This document shows, piece by piece, positions 1 through 7,976 of a stretch of DNA of 64,000 bases (positions within the stretch are counted from its first letter, which is position 1; every line of letters begins with the position of its first letter). The notes below the pieces were generated by a model that had not been told where the DNA came from, searched no databases, and saw only the letters and a list, made by a program, of their open reading frames with translations. The DNA comes from Marinimicrobium hydrolyticum (GTDB lineage: Bacteria; Pseudomonadota; Gammaproteobacteria; Pseudomonadales; Cellvibrionaceae), in assembly GCF_030848505.1 (NCBI RefSeq), contig NZ_JAVDDU010000010.1, forward strand, positions 62,001-126,000, written 5' to 3'. A program made the position numbers and the translations under genes.

Positions 1-223
1 GGGCAAGCGCCGCTCGCACTAGCATGGCAATGGCGTTTTCCTGCGATGCCACCTTGATTCCCAGCTTCAGCTTAACGTAAACCTTGCTTCCGTCGACACG
101 AATAGAATCTATAGCACCCAGGCTTCGATAGCTCTGCTGTAAAAACGGATCATTGATCTGATCTAGCACCTCGTGCACGGATTCTTCTGTCTCACTTCTG
201 GTTAGCTTACATTCAGTCAACAT
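1..223 (-). CDS. DUF59/MIP18-like protein, partial (runs off left edge)
   Basis: The first 74 codons of a minus-strand gene are present; the rest lies outside the window. An ATG at 221-223 follows a CGGAG ribosome site. The protein shows the pattern of the DUF59/MIP18 domain found at the N-terminus of Mrp/ApbC proteins: VLDQINDPF, then SLGAIDSIRVDG, then VYVKLKLG. The family helps assemble or deliver Fe-S clusters. The stretch where many relatives have a cysteine (about residue 60) here reads KVASQEN. It lies 74 bp downstream of fpr on the same strand and is likely the last visible gene of the Apr-like redox operon. Whether an Mrp ATPase domain follows cannot be seen. Confidence 0.6.
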   Translation of the reverse strand, partial: MLTECKLTRSETEESVHEVLDQINDPFLQQSYRSLGAIDSIRVDGSKVYVKLKLGIKVASQENAIAMLVRAALA

Positions 224-297
224 AGCAATTACTCCGTTGATGGTTCGCACACTGGGTACTTGGTAAATTCAGGATTTCTCAGCCGACAATAACGACA

Positions 298-1071
298 TTA
301 TGATTCAACAAACGCACGCTCGATCGCATATTCACCCAACTCGCCATGGCGGGATTCCCGAAAGCCGAGATTTTCGAGAATTTTGCACGTATCCTTCAGC
401 ATCGCTGGGCTGCCACATACCATTGCCCGATCTACCTCCGGGTTTAACGGGGGCATGCCCAAATCCTGGAATAGCTTTCCGGACTCGATCAGGTCAGTCA
501 GTCTGCCCTGGTTTTGGTAGGGCTCGCGAGTCACTGTGGGATAGTAAAGAAGCTTTTCCTGAACATATTCGCCAAAGTACTCGTGATTCGGCAATTGAGA
601 GGTAATCATTTCTCGGTACGCCAATTCATCAACCGTACGGACACCGTGGGTCAGTATGATCTTGTCGTAAAGTTCATATACTTCTGGATCCCGAATGATG
701 CTTAGAAACGGCGCCAATCCGGTACCAGTACTGAACATGTATAAGTTCTTACCGGGAAGCAGATTATCCGTTGTCAGGGTTCCAGTTGGTTTGTGGCTGA
801 TATAGATCTCATCCCCAACCTTTAGATGCTGAAGCTTCGAGGTAAGCGGCCCATCGGGTACCTTGATGCTGAAGAATTCAAGCTGCTCCTCATAGTTCGC
901 GCTTACGATACTGTAGGCGCGAAGCAGTGGTTTTCCATTGTCGTCAAGACCAATCATGGTAAAGTGGCCGTTTTTGTAACGAAACGACATATCCCTGGTT
1001 GACTTGAAGCTAAACAAGCTTTCGTTCCAGTGATGCACTTCCGTTACGGTTTCGGTACGCAGATTTGCCAT
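298..1071 (-). CDS. fpr: Ferredoxin/flavodoxin-NADP+ reductase
   Basis: This 257-residue enzyme passes electrons between NADPH and ferredoxin using bound FAD. The FAD motif RAYSIVSA is near residue 50 and the NADP-binding GTGLAPFLS near residue 115. CGSPAML precedes the C-terminal end, which closes in the AFVES tail of the bacterial subclass II (Azotobacter and Pseudomonas type) rather than in a plant-type tyrosine. Length is normal for the subclass. It follows the YeiH-like gene on the same strand, and the same cluster encodes a 7Fe ferredoxin, the usual partner of this subclass. That pairing suggests Fpr feeds or drains the AprBA-like enzyme upstream. A CTTGT-containing inverted repeat sits just before the gene. 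Confidence 0.93.
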   Translation of the reverse strand: MANLRTETVTEVHHWNESLFSFKSTRDMSFRYKNGHFTMIGLDDNGKPLLRAYSIVSANYEEQLEFFSIKVPDGPLTSKLQHLKVGDEIYISHKPTGTLTTDNLLPGKNLYMFSTGTGLAPFLSIIRDPEVYELYDKIILTHGVRTVDELAYREMITSQLPNHEYFGEYVQEKLLYYPTVTREPYQNQGRLTDLIESGKLFQDLGMPPLNPEVDRAMVCGSPAMLKDTCKILENLGFRESRHGELGEYAIERAFVES

Positions 1072-1106
1072 GGTGTACTCCTATTGCATTGTCTATATTA
1101 AATATA

Positions 1107-1122
1107 CTTGTAAGCTTTCAAG
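1107..1122. promoter_or_regulatory. Imperfect palindrome before fpr, possible GntR operator
   Basis: A 16-bp inverted repeat, CTTGTAAGCTTTCAAG, matches its own reverse complement at 14 of 16 positions. It lies between the YeiH-like gene and fpr, 36 bp before the fpr start, in AT-rich DNA that could hold a promoter. It shares the CTTGT half-site with other palindromes in this island. Function is inferred only from position and resemblance. Confidence 0.3.
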
Positions 1123-1124
1123 CT

Positions 1125-2201
1125 CTAGTAAAGAATCAACACTAGAGCTAGACCAGCGATAAAAATCGTATTCAACACCAGCAACAAAAGCGGCTTAATG
1201 CCCATGTTCCACATTTCCACCAGATTGGTTTTTGTTCCCAAAGCGGCCATCGCGATGATCAGGCAAAGGCGAGACATATCTCCCGCGGCCTCAACAACAG
1301 AGCCCGGCATGACACTCATGTTTGCGAAAACCATAAACGCCAGAAATGCGATAATAAACGGTGGAAACACAGACAGAAATTTCGCGCACTTGGATCGATC
1401 GTTGGGTTCTGTTCGGCGGAACATGAGAGCAATGATCATGACCACCGGAACCAACATGCCCACCCTCAACATCTTCGTATATGTGGCTAGCTCCGCCACC
1501 TCATCGGAAATCATGTGTCCCGCACCAACGACTTGAGCCACGTCATGAATACTGGCACCCAAAAAGATACCCATTTGTTCGACGGACAAGCCCATGCTGA
1601 CCAGAACACCCGGATAGACAACCATCACTATGGTGCTCAGCCCCGCAACACCCACCAAAGTACACAGAAGGTGTTGGTCCATAGAATTTTCGCAGCCGGT
1701 ACTCTGGCTGCCCCGCTTTTCTGTATGCAGCAACACGGCTGCAACGGCGAGAGCGGCGGAGGCGCCACAAATCGCCACAGCGGCAGCGGAGATCAGTGCC
1801 TTGGTTCGATCGATCTTCAACATAGCCGCCAACAGCAGCCCAAACACAAAGGTGGCAATAACCACTGGCAGAACCACCGCAACCGGCCCAATGCCTAGTG
1901 AATGAACCTGCTCAAAACTAATTCGGGCACCCAGCAGAGCCACACCAAAACGAAGAACATTTTTTGCACAGAAATCGATTCCCGCGGAAAACTCTTTATG
2001 CTTTGAGATACTGTTGAATGCCATCCCCAGCAATAGCGCCATCAGAATTTGGGGGCTGCCATAGCGGTCACTGATATAGCTGGCCGCCAAAACCAAAACA
2101 ATGGAGAAACACAGGCCCGGGGTAAGCTGAACACCAATACGGCGCGCAGCGCTGAACTTGGCCAGCATATAACGATCAACCGATGGGTCAGCTTCACGCA
2201 T
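1125..2201 (-). CDS. YeiH/UPF0324 family putative anion exporter
   Basis: This is a polytopic inner-membrane protein of about 358 residues with roughly ten hydrophobic segments. The family signature AICGASAALAVA lies near the middle, and LGASIHDVAQVVGAG is further on. YeiH-type proteins are annotated as putative sulfate or sulfonate exporters, but transport has rarely been tested. A longer reading frame opens at 2276. The ATG at 2199-2201 is preferred because it overlaps the DUF971 stop codon (ATGCGTGA), a usual sign of coupled translation. Next to an AprA/AprB-like pair and a sulfonate-type ABC importer, a role in removing a sulfur oxyanion is plausible but is inference. Confidence 0.75.
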   Translation of the reverse strand: MREADPSVDRYMLAKFSAARRIGVQLTPGLCFSIVLVLAASYISDRYGSPQILMALLLGMAFNSISKHKEFSAGIDFCAKNVLRFGVALLGARISFEQVHSLGIGPVAVVLPVVIATFVFGLLLAAMLKIDRTKALISAAAVAICGASAALAVAAVLLHTEKRGSQSTGCENSMDQHLLCTLVGVAGLSTIVMVVYPGVLVSMGLSVEQMGIFLGASIHDVAQVVGAGHMISDEVAELATYTKMLRVGMLVPVVMIIALMFRRTEPNDRSKCAKFLSVFPPFIIAFLAFMVFANMSVMPGSVVEAAGDMSRLCLIIAMAALGTKTNLVEMWNMGIKPLLLLVLNTIFIAGLALVLILY

Positions 2202-2514
2202 ACAAGTACTCCATGGCTTCGTCCTGACCGATGCGATAGAGGTATTCCCACGGATAGATGCCACGGTCGTGTCCATCGGCGAAGACGACCTGCATTCCCG
2301 TAGTGCCCATCAACTCCAGGCGAACAACGTCATTGGCCTCCCCTGTTTTTCGTAAGCCAATTTTTTCTTTGGCCCGACATTCAGAACAGGCACAGTAACG
2401 GCGCAGATCCTCACCCGTGATAGAGCTGGTTTCTCCGTGGCGCCAGACAATGGTCACCACGCCTTCTTTCCGCCGATGCTGGATCTGGGCTGGTTGAAAC
2501 GTCTCTCTGTTCAT
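2194..2514 (-). CDS. DUF971 domain protein
   Basis: This 106-residue protein is made almost entirely of a DUF971 domain, the fold also found at the N-terminus of gamma-butyrobetaine hydroxylase. Visible marks are VTIVWRHGETSSI, the CACSECR cysteine motif near residues 41-47, and the closing HDRGIYPWEYLYRI. DUF971 genes often lie beside mrp-type Fe-S carriers, and the left-edge gene here is DUF59-like. The CxxC motif could hold zinc or an Fe-S cluster. The start follows an AGGCAGG ribosome site. The stop overlaps the YeiH-like start. The specific function is unknown. Confidence 0.75.
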   Translation of the reverse strand: MNRETFQPAQIQHRRKEGVVTIVWRHGETSSITGEDLRRYCACSECRAKEKIGLRKTGEANDVVRLELMGTTGMQVVFADGHDRGIYPWEYLYRIGQDEAMEYLYA

Positions 2515-2549
2515 TCGCCTGCCTCTGAAGAAAACGCTGTTTTATGACC

Positions 2550-2565
2550 ACTTGTCATGACAAGT
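2550..2565. promoter_or_regulatory. Perfect 16-bp palindrome, candidate GntR operator
   Basis: ACTTGTCATGACAAGT is identical to its reverse complement. It lies in the 77-bp gap between fdxA and the DUF971 gene. Its form, a CTTGT half-site facing ACAAG, resembles the operators of HutC-subfamily GntR repressors. A regulator of that subfamily is encoded 3.3 kb upstream in the same operon. It could control an internal promoter for the DUF971-YeiH part. Confidence 0.45.
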
Positions 2566-2591
2566 TGAAAGCTTAAAAAGAAAAACCTGAC

Positions 2592-2930
2592 CTAACCATC
2601 TTCCGCCTCAAGAATCAGAAAGCGACGCTTGTCGGGCTGATCCGCCCAGGTTTCGGCATCTGGGAGAGGATCCTGGGTCGCGGTAATTTCCGGCCACTGC
2701 TTCGCAAGCTCCGCATTAATCTGGATGAAGTCAGCGTACTCTTCAGGCAAGTCACTCTCTTCGTAAATCGCATCGATGGGACACTCTGGAACGCAGAGTG
2801 CACAGTCAATACAGACCTCCGGGTCGATGACAAGGAAATTGGGTCCCTCATGAAAGCAGTCGACAGGGCAAACATCCACACAGTCGGTATATTTACAGCG
2901 TATACACTGCTCGGTTACGACAAAAGTCAT
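2592..2930 (-). CDS. fdxA: 7Fe ferredoxin of the Azotobacter FdI type
   Basis: This is a 112-residue ferredoxin closely resembling Azotobacter FdI over its whole length. Cysteines at 9, 12, 17 and 21 plus Cys25, and at 40, 43, 46 and 50, give the arrangement of one [3Fe-4S] and one [4Fe-4S] cluster. The tail contains the family stretch [11 protein letters not shown] followed by DPLPDAE. FdI-type ferredoxins are reduced or oxidised by Fpr, which is encoded in the same cluster. The gene has a strong AGGAGGG ribosome site and starts 11 bp after the HEAT-repeat gene. I infer that it links Fpr to the AprBA-like flavoprotein. Confidence 0.95.
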   Translation of the reverse strand: MTFVVTEQCIRCKYTDCVDVCPVDCFHEGPNFLVIDPEVCIDCALCVPECPIDAIYEESDLPEEYADFIQINAELAKQWPEITATQDPLPDAETWADQPDKRRFLILEAEDG

Positions 2931-2941
2931 GGCCTACCCTC

Positions 2942-3919
2942 CTAAACAGCTAAGTCAGCAGAAGCGATTTGTTCTTTCGCCCAGCGCGCTAATTTGCGCA
3001 CGTCGGGATCGTTGTCGTCCAAGGCAGAGGTTACGTAAGGCAGTGCGCTAGCATCGGCAATTTCGCCCATCGCAGCCACCGCTGTTTTTCGGACATTGGA
3101 GATTGGATTTCCAAGACAGGCCCCCAGAGCGTCAACAGCCTTGACGGCTTTAAGCTTGCCCAGTGAATCTGCCGATTGTTCCTGGATTTCCCACCGGTCA
3201 TCGCTGGTGGCGACTATCAGTGGATCGATAGCACTCTGGACGTGCAAACGCCCGCAGCCCTTAATGGCCTCAACTCGCACTCGCCAGTTTTCGTCATCTA
3301 GTGCAGAGACCAGGGCTTCCCCCACCTGCTCAGCGGTTGCATACACCAGTGTGCCTACGGCTGCTCGACGTACCTCAGGGTCTGGATCGCTGTGGGCAAC
3401 AGACATCAGCTGGGGTAGATTCTCTACCTCTTGCAGATAGCCCAGCACACCCACAGCCTCACGACGTACGCTAGGGTGAGAGTTACCCAGAAGCTCAATT
3501 GCGTAAGGGCGGGCGCTCGTCAGACGAAGTTGTTTCAGCGCTCGCAGTATGGCGGACAGGACAAAGGGGTCATCCTCTTTCAACGCTTCCAGAAGCGCCG
3601 GTGCTGCGCTGGTGTCCTTCAGATCTGCCAGTGCGCTGGCAGCAGCGTTGCGCACATTTTCGTCGTCGGAAGTGAGTGCATCCACCAAGGAACTCATCAT
3701 TTCTCGGGGATCGAACTCGTCGATAACCTTGGCAGCTTCCAGACGCACAGATTCGTCTTCGTCGCTGAGCGCGGCGATCAAAAGCTTGACCGCCTCGTCT
3801 TCGGGGCTGTCAACAAGATCCATTACCGCTACGCGGCGTATGCCTGGATCTTCATCGCTGAGACGAGTGGCTATCGAGTTTAAATGTGGATCGGAATACA
3901 TTGGCATATCGGGCCTCAT
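2942..3919 (-). CDS. HEAT-repeat protein
   Basis: This is a cytoplasmic, acidic, all-helical repeat protein of about 325 residues. At least eight units of about 31 residues carry the PBS-lyase/HEAT pattern, for example DEDESVRLEAAKVI, DDENVRNAAASAL, HPSVRREAVGVL and DPEVRRAAVGTL. There is no signal peptide or catalytic motif, so a scaffold or cofactor-insertion role is most likely. HEAT-repeat proteins of this kind act as lyases or chaperones for bound cofactors in other systems. The ATG at 3917-3919 overlaps the upstream stop (ATGA). A second ATG at 3907 has a better-spaced GAGG and could be the true start. Confidence 0.8.
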   Translation of the reverse strand: MRPDMPMYSDPHLNSIATRLSDEDPGIRRVAVMDLVDSPEDEAVKLLIAALSDEDESVRLEAAKVIDEFDPREMMSSLVDALTSDDENVRNAAASALADLKDTSAAPALLEALKEDDPFVLSAILRALKQLRLTSARPYAIELLGNSHPSVRREAVGVLGYLQEVENLPQLMSVAHSDPDPEVRRAAVGTLVYATAEQVGEALVSALDDENWRVRVEAIKGCGRLHVQSAIDPLIVATSDDRWEIQEQSADSLGKLKAVKAVDALGACLGNPISNVRKTAVAAMGEIADASALPYVTSALDDNDPDVRKLARWAKEQIASADLAV

Positions 3920-4149
3920 CTCAGCAAGTAAGGGATAGTTACGGTAACAGCATCCGTCGGGCAATCCGCCTCGCACGGCATGCAATACCAACACTCGTCA
4001 TACTTCATGTGGGCCTTGCCGGTTTCCTCATTGATCCAAAGAACATCCAAAGGACATACATCAATGCAGGTTCGACAGCCCTTGTCGGCTATACACTTAT
4101 CCTCATCAACTAGTACGGGAACCGTTGATATTTGTGAAGCAGTAGGCAT
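3916..4149 (-). CDS. AprB-like ferredoxin with two [4Fe-4S] clusters
   Basis: This short 77-residue ferredoxin has eight cysteines: 19, 25, 28 and 32 in an unusual CX5CX2CX3CP arrangement, and 53, 56, 59 and 63 in the regular CX2CX2CX3CP. The first motif, followed by a spacer and CWYCMPCEADCP, resembles the N-terminal two-cluster part of AprB, the iron-sulfur subunit of adenylylsulfate reductase. The long C-terminal AprB tail that wraps around AprA is missing. It lies 23 bp after the AprA-like gene, so the two probably form a complex. The substrate is not deducible from the sequence. Confidence 0.8.
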   Translation of the reverse strand: MPTASQISTVPVLVDEDKCIADKGCRTCIDVCPLDVLWINEETGKAHMKYDECWYCMPCEADCPTDAVTVTIPYLLR

Positions 4150-4172
4150 GGTGATACTCCCAGTAAAAAAGA

Positions 4173-5906
4173 TTAACCCGCTTGACTGACACGCAACTGT
4201 TGATACGCGTTTTTCTCAACTTCGTCCAACTCGACAACGTAGGGCTCAACGGGCCGGGTATGGCAAGCCATTTGCCCCTTCTCGTCTTTATAAAGTTGAA
4301 CGTGGCAAAACCAGTCTTCGTTGTTGGTTTCAGGGTAATCCACATAGTGATGATAGAGACCCCAACGACTTTCCTGCCGGTAGAGCGATGCGCACGCTGC
4401 CATCTGGGCGCAATCCCAGATATGTTGAGCTTCATTGGCTCTCAGTAGCTCATGAGCATCGCGCGCATAGAGCATGGAAATATCGGCTTCCATGTCTTTT
4501 ATGCGCTGCCAGCCAATATCCATCTTTTTGGTAATCTTGGGAGGCTGCAGATAGTCATTAACTAGGCGACGAACCTTGTACTCAAATTGATTGGGAGGAA
4601 TTCCGTCAGTGCGCTTAAGCGGAGCTAGAATGCGCTCTTTCTCTGCGACAATAAAATCCACATCCAGCTCTGGAAGCTCCCGATTGCGGGCAAACTCAAC
4701 CGCATTTTCACCACAAATTTTTCCGTAGACAAACGCACCCAGCATATAACTGTGGGGGATGCTCGCCATGTCGCCTGCCCCATAAAGCCCGGGGACAGTG
4801 GTCTCACCTTTCTCATTGATCCATACACCTGAAGCGGAGTGGCCTGCACAAAATCCGATTTCAGAAATGTGCATTTCGACCATCTTGCTCCTGTAGTCCG
4901 TGCCCCGCCCGTCGTGGAAAAGGCCTCGACTTGGCCGCTCGTTGGTGTGCAGAACGTGCTCGATCTCCTGGATCGTCTCTTCTGCCAAATGATCTAGCTT
5001 CAGAAACACTGGGCCGTTTCCACCCTGCAGCTCGTTGTAAAACTCCATCATCATTTGACCACTCCAGTAGTCGCATTCGATGAAGCGATCGCCGTGCGCA
5101 TTGGCGGTATAGCCACCCAAAGGGCCGGTAACGTAGGCACACGCTGGACCGTTGTAATCCTTGAGCAAGGGGTTTATCTGGTAACACTCCAACCCACTGA
5201 GTTCGGCGCCCACATGGTAGGCCATGGAGTGGCCATCTCCGCAGTTTGAGGGGTTCTCATAGGTACCAAACAGGTATCCGGAAGCGGGCAAACCAATGCG
5301 GCCGGCAGCACCTGTGCATAGGATGACGGATTTAGCCCGAATCACTATGACGTCTGCGTCTCGGGTTCCCAGTGCAATACAACCAGAAACGGTACCGGTT
5401 TTGTCTTTCAGGAGACGTATCGCCTGATAACGGTTTTCAACGATCACCCGATGCCGGCGCAATCGCCGGTACAGGATCTTCTTGATGTTGTGACCTTCAG
5501 GCATGGGCAGAACGTAGGTTCCCAGATGGTGAACCTTCTTCATGTCGTACTCGCCCGTCTCATCCTTCTGGAAATATACGCCCCAGCTATCAAGTTGCTG
5601 AATCATCTCGTAAGATCGCTCAGCGTAGGCCATCACACCTTTTTGAAGCACGATGCCATCGTTGGCAATGGTGATTTCCTTCACGTAATCTTCCGGGGTG
5701 GAGTGGCCTGGCACTACCGCATTATTGAGGCCATCCATACCCATACTAATGGCACCCGAACGTTTAACGTTTGCCTTCTCCAGCAATAGAACCTTGGCGT
5801 CGGGGTTTTTCTCTTTCGCTGTAACAGCTGCCATGGGACCAGCGGTACCACCACCGATTACCAATACATCAACGTCTGTGACAGGAATGTCGTCGGGGAG
5901 AGTCAT
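4173..5906 (-). CDS. AprA-like FAD flavoprotein (fumarate reductase/APS reductase superfamily)
   Basis: This is a 577-residue soluble flavoprotein. The Rossmann motif VLVIGGGTAG is at residues 14-23, followed by LLLEKANVKRSGAISMG, where the family binds FAD. The second FAD strand, GLYGAGDMA, is near residue 390. A helical C-terminal domain contains WDCAQMAACASLYRQESRWG, the type of segment holding catalytic arginines in this superfamily. The NVKRSGA motif, the absence of a signal peptide and the AprB-like neighbour place it nearer AprA than succinate dehydrogenase. It is shorter than dissimilatory AprA, so oxidation or reduction of adenylylsulfate must not be assumed. Its start overlaps the gntR stop by 4 bp (ATGA). 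Confidence 0.82.
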   Translation of the reverse strand: MTLPDDIPVTDVDVLVIGGGTAGPMAAVTAKEKNPDAKVLLLEKANVKRSGAISMGMDGLNNAVVPGHSTPEDYVKEITIANDGIVLQKGVMAYAERSYEMIQQLDSWGVYFQKDETGEYDMKKVHHLGTYVLPMPEGHNIKKILYRRLRRHRVIVENRYQAIRLLKDKTGTVSGCIALGTRDADVIVIRAKSVILCTGAAGRIGLPASGYLFGTYENPSNCGDGHSMAYHVGAELSGLECYQINPLLKDYNGPACAYVTGPLGGYTANAHGDRFIECDYWSGQMMMEFYNELQGGNGPVFLKLDHLAEETIQEIEHVLHTNERPSRGLFHDGRGTDYRSKMVEMHISEIGFCAGHSASGVWINEKGETTVPGLYGAGDMASIPHSYMLGAFVYGKICGENAVEFARNRELPELDVDFIVAEKERILAPLKRTDGIPPNQFEYKVRRLVNDYLQPPKITKKMDIGWQRIKDMEADISMLYARDAHELLRANEAQHIWDCAQMAACASLYRQESRWGLYHHYVDYPETNNEDWFCHVQLYKDEKGQMACHTRPVEPYVVELDEVEKNAYQQLRVSQAG

Positions 5907-6676
5907 TTCATATCCTCGTGGTTGTGTGCACTTCTAAGCGGGTCGCGCTCAACTTGGAACCTGTATTTGTAAGAATCGCCTCTTACCGCCAAATACTCAT
6001 AGTCGATGGGACGGTCGTTTTTATCTCGTGTTAGACGCTGCACCCACATGATGGGACTGCCGCTTTCCATTTCCAAAAGCGCGGCATTGTCGGCGCCAAC
6101 AGGGCGTGCTTCCAGACTGATCTCTGCACGGCCCAAGGAAATGCGTAAATCATTTTCCAACATCGGGAAGATGTCTCCTTCCAAGTTTTTGGAAAATAAT
6201 TTCTTGCCAATTTCCAAAGGAAAGTAGGATGTATCGACGGAAATTGGTTGACGATTGAGGTAACGGACCCGAATAACCTCAACGGCGTTTTCCTTTGGTT
6301 GCAGCTCCAACTTTTCCTGCACATCCTTACTCGGTTTCACTTCTCGGATACTCAGTAAACGTGCCGAGGTGTCGTACCCTTGCGCTACCATGGCCTCCGC
6401 CAAACCCTCCAGGTGTTGTACGTCCTGCATGACTTTCGGCTTGCTCGCAAACGTACCCTTACCTTGCGAGGTAAAAATCAGCCCCTCGCTATGCAGATCC
6501 CTTAAAGCCTGACGTACGGTGATTCGACTCACTCCATAGCGTTGCTTTAGTTCGCTTTCCGAGGGCAGGCGCTGGTATGGCCCATATTCGCCACTCAGAA
6601 TCTGCTTTTTGAGCTCGTCCTTTATCTGAAGATAAAGAGGCTTGTGTGGTGTCATGTCTCGGCCAGCTTGGTCCAT
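5903..6676 (-). CDS. GntR-family transcriptional regulator, HutC subfamily
   Basis: This is a 257-residue ligand-responsive DNA-binding protein. A winged helix-turn-helix occupies residues 10-80 (LPSESELKQRYGVSRITVRQ, then GKGTF). A UTRA effector domain fills about 100-245, with EVIRVRYLNRQPISVDTSY and the closing IDYEYLAVRGDSYKYRF. It is the first gene of the AprA-like operon and overlaps it by 4 bp, so it very likely controls this operon and itself. A 24-bp inverted repeat lies 54 bp before its start. The ATG at 6674-6676 has a weak ribosome site; the ATG at 6653-6655 is an alternative. The effector is unknown and would reveal the pathway substrate. Confidence 0.9.
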   Translation of the reverse strand: MDQAGRDMTPHKPLYLQIKDELKKQILSGEYGPYQRLPSESELKQRYGVSRITVRQALRDLHSEGLIFTSQGKGTFASKPKVMQDVQHLEGLAEAMVAQGYDTSARLLSIREVKPSKDVQEKLELQPKENAVEVIRVRYLNRQPISVDTSYFPLEIGKKLFSKNLEGDIFPMLENDLRISLGRAEISLEARPVGADNAALLEMESGSPIMWVQRLTRDKNDRPIDYEYLAVRGDSYKYRFQVERDPLRSAHNHEDMK

Positions 6677-6729
6677 AGTTAGCTACTCAAAATCGGAAGT
6701 TGGCATTTTTTACCCTACCTAAAATACTA

Positions 6730-6753
6730 CTTATCATAACCAGTTATTACAAG
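6730..6753. promoter_or_regulatory. 24-bp inverted repeat upstream of gntR, probable autoregulatory operator
   Basis: On the minus strand the repeat opens with CTTGTAATAAC and closes with GTTATGATAAG around a two-base centre. Nine of the eleven arm positions pair. It is in the only intergenic gap (6677-6769) from which the gntR-AprA-like operon can be transcribed and shares CTTGT with the other palindromes of the island. Confidence 0.45.
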
Positions 6754-6769
6754 CTATTTATCACCTATT

Positions 6770-7477
6770 TCAGTAACTTTTGGCACTTTTTTCAACCTCA
6801 AGAGGCGTAGAACCTAGATAGGTCGCGACCGTCTTTATATCGCCTTCACTCAGGGCCCCAACAATGCTCCGCATCACACCTCCATCGTTGGTTCGGTCTC
6901 CGCTTTGAAAATCTCGCAGCTGTTTGACCAGATAATCCCGATGCTGGGTAAACAGCCAAGGCGCTGGAGAGTCTGCACGTGCATGGCACTCTGCACAGGG
7001 CTTCCCACCCTCCACTCCCTCCTGGAACAATCTGCGACCAGCCTCGTACAGGGAGCGCTCGGACTCCGCCAATGGCGCTGGCTCGGGGGGTGGCAAGCGT
7101 GCAAAATAGGCGACGGCGTCATCCACGTCAGAGAGTTTTATCTCAGTGGTAATGGCAACCATCTGACCACCGTCGTTGGTGCGGCTCTGGGTGTGAAAAT
7201 CCATGAACTGCTTTTTAAGGTAGTCGTGCTTTTGTGCCGCTAGCTTGGGAAACTTCGGCATGGGACTGATCCCATCGAAGTTGTGGCACAGGGCACATGT
7301 TTCCCAGGCCTCCATCCCCTCTTTGTCGATCATCCCGGCCAGGGCACCGGAAGAGAACATGGCACCCAGAAGTACTGCGCTGCGCGCCAAGCTTCTAACG
7401 GACTTTAAGTTTCGGGCTTCAACACTCTTAACTTCGCACCAGTCAAAGCATGAAACTTGAGTAAGACTAGTGCCCAT
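6770..7477 (-). CDS. Diheme cytochrome c4-type protein
   Basis: This is a periplasmic electron carrier of about 235 residues. After a hydrophobic export segment (SAVLLGAMFSSGALA) come two similar cytochrome domains, each with a CxxCH heme site (CALCH, CAECH) and a later NDGG(Q/V)M methionine ligand region. The tandem layout is that of cytochrome c4, which passes electrons to terminal oxidases or other periplasmic partners. It is the last gene of the ABC transporter and copper chaperone unit. The ATG at 7475-7477 overlaps the upstream stop and is preferred over 7513, though neither start has a strong ribosome site and the N-terminus before the export segment is unusually long. Confidence 0.8.
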   Translation of the reverse strand: MGTSLTQVSCFDWCEVKSVEARNLKSVRSLARSAVLLGAMFSSGALAGMIDKEGMEAWETCALCHNFDGISPMPKFPKLAAQKHDYLKKQFMDFHTQSRTNDGGQMVAITTEIKLSDVDDAVAYFARLPPPEPAPLAESERSLYEAGRRLFQEGVEGGKPCAECHARADSPAPWLFTQHRDYLVKQLRDFQSGDRTNDGGVMRSIVGALSEGDIKTVATYLGSTPLEVEKSAKSY

Positions 7478-7976
7478 GATGTGAATGATCCATTTCCAGG
7501 CCTGTCGCCTCATTGGCGGCCTGTTCCCGGCGTTTGACTTGCATGTTGAAAGTCACGTTTTCGCCGTTGGAAAAATGCAGTGATACGGGGAACTGATCGC
7601 CGACGCTATAACGCCGATCTGGACGCTTCAACATCAAATGCAATCCGCCCGGAGAAAACTCGACCTTATCGCCGGCTTCAACCGAAATCTGGTTGACTCC
7701 ACCCATATGAACCAGGCCGTCCTCAATGAACGATCGGTGTAAAGCGACTTCACTGTAAGCCGGACTTGTTGCCTCTACGATAGTCACTGAATCGCTTGAG
7801 AGGTTGGATGCCACGAAATAGCCAGCCGCTACATTTACCGTTGATGGTGCCAGCGGCGACCAGGCATCTGTGATTGTTAAATAACCAGCCCCGGCAACTT
7901 CATCGGTACCGGATCCACAAGCGCTGAGAGAGGCGATTACAACCCCGGCGAGCAAATACCGTTTCAAGTCAGTCAT
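7467..7976 (-). CDS. PCu(A)C-family periplasmic copper chaperone, lipoprotein
   Basis: This 169-residue protein starts with a lipoprotein signal, LLAGVVIASLSAC, lipidated at about Cys20. The PCu(A)C domain follows, with the copper ligands of the H-M-X10-M-X21-H-X-M type: ALHRSF, GLVHMGG and GLHLMLKRP. The tail ends in HSHHGH, an additional metal-binding stretch. The family carries Cu(I) in the periplasm, classically for the CuA site of cytochrome oxidase together with SCO proteins. The gene overlaps both the SCO gene before it and the cytochrome gene after it, so copper handling is part of this unit rather than a chance neighbour. Confidence 0.9.
   Translation of the reverse strand: MTDLKRYLLAGVVIASLSACGSGTDEVAGAGYLTITDAWSPLAPSTVNVAAGYFVASNLSSDSVTIVEATSPAYSEVALHRSFIEDGLVHMGGVNQISVEAGDKVEFSPGGLHLMLKRPDRRYSVGDQFPVSLHFSNGENVTFNMQVKRREQAANEATGLEMDHSHHGH

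Noticed and set aside
4173-5906. Dissimilatory adenylylsulfate reductase (AprA)
   Set aside because: The protein is shorter than AprA, its AprB-like partner lacks the C-terminal tail, and no sat, qmo or dsr genes are present. Only AprA-like is supported.
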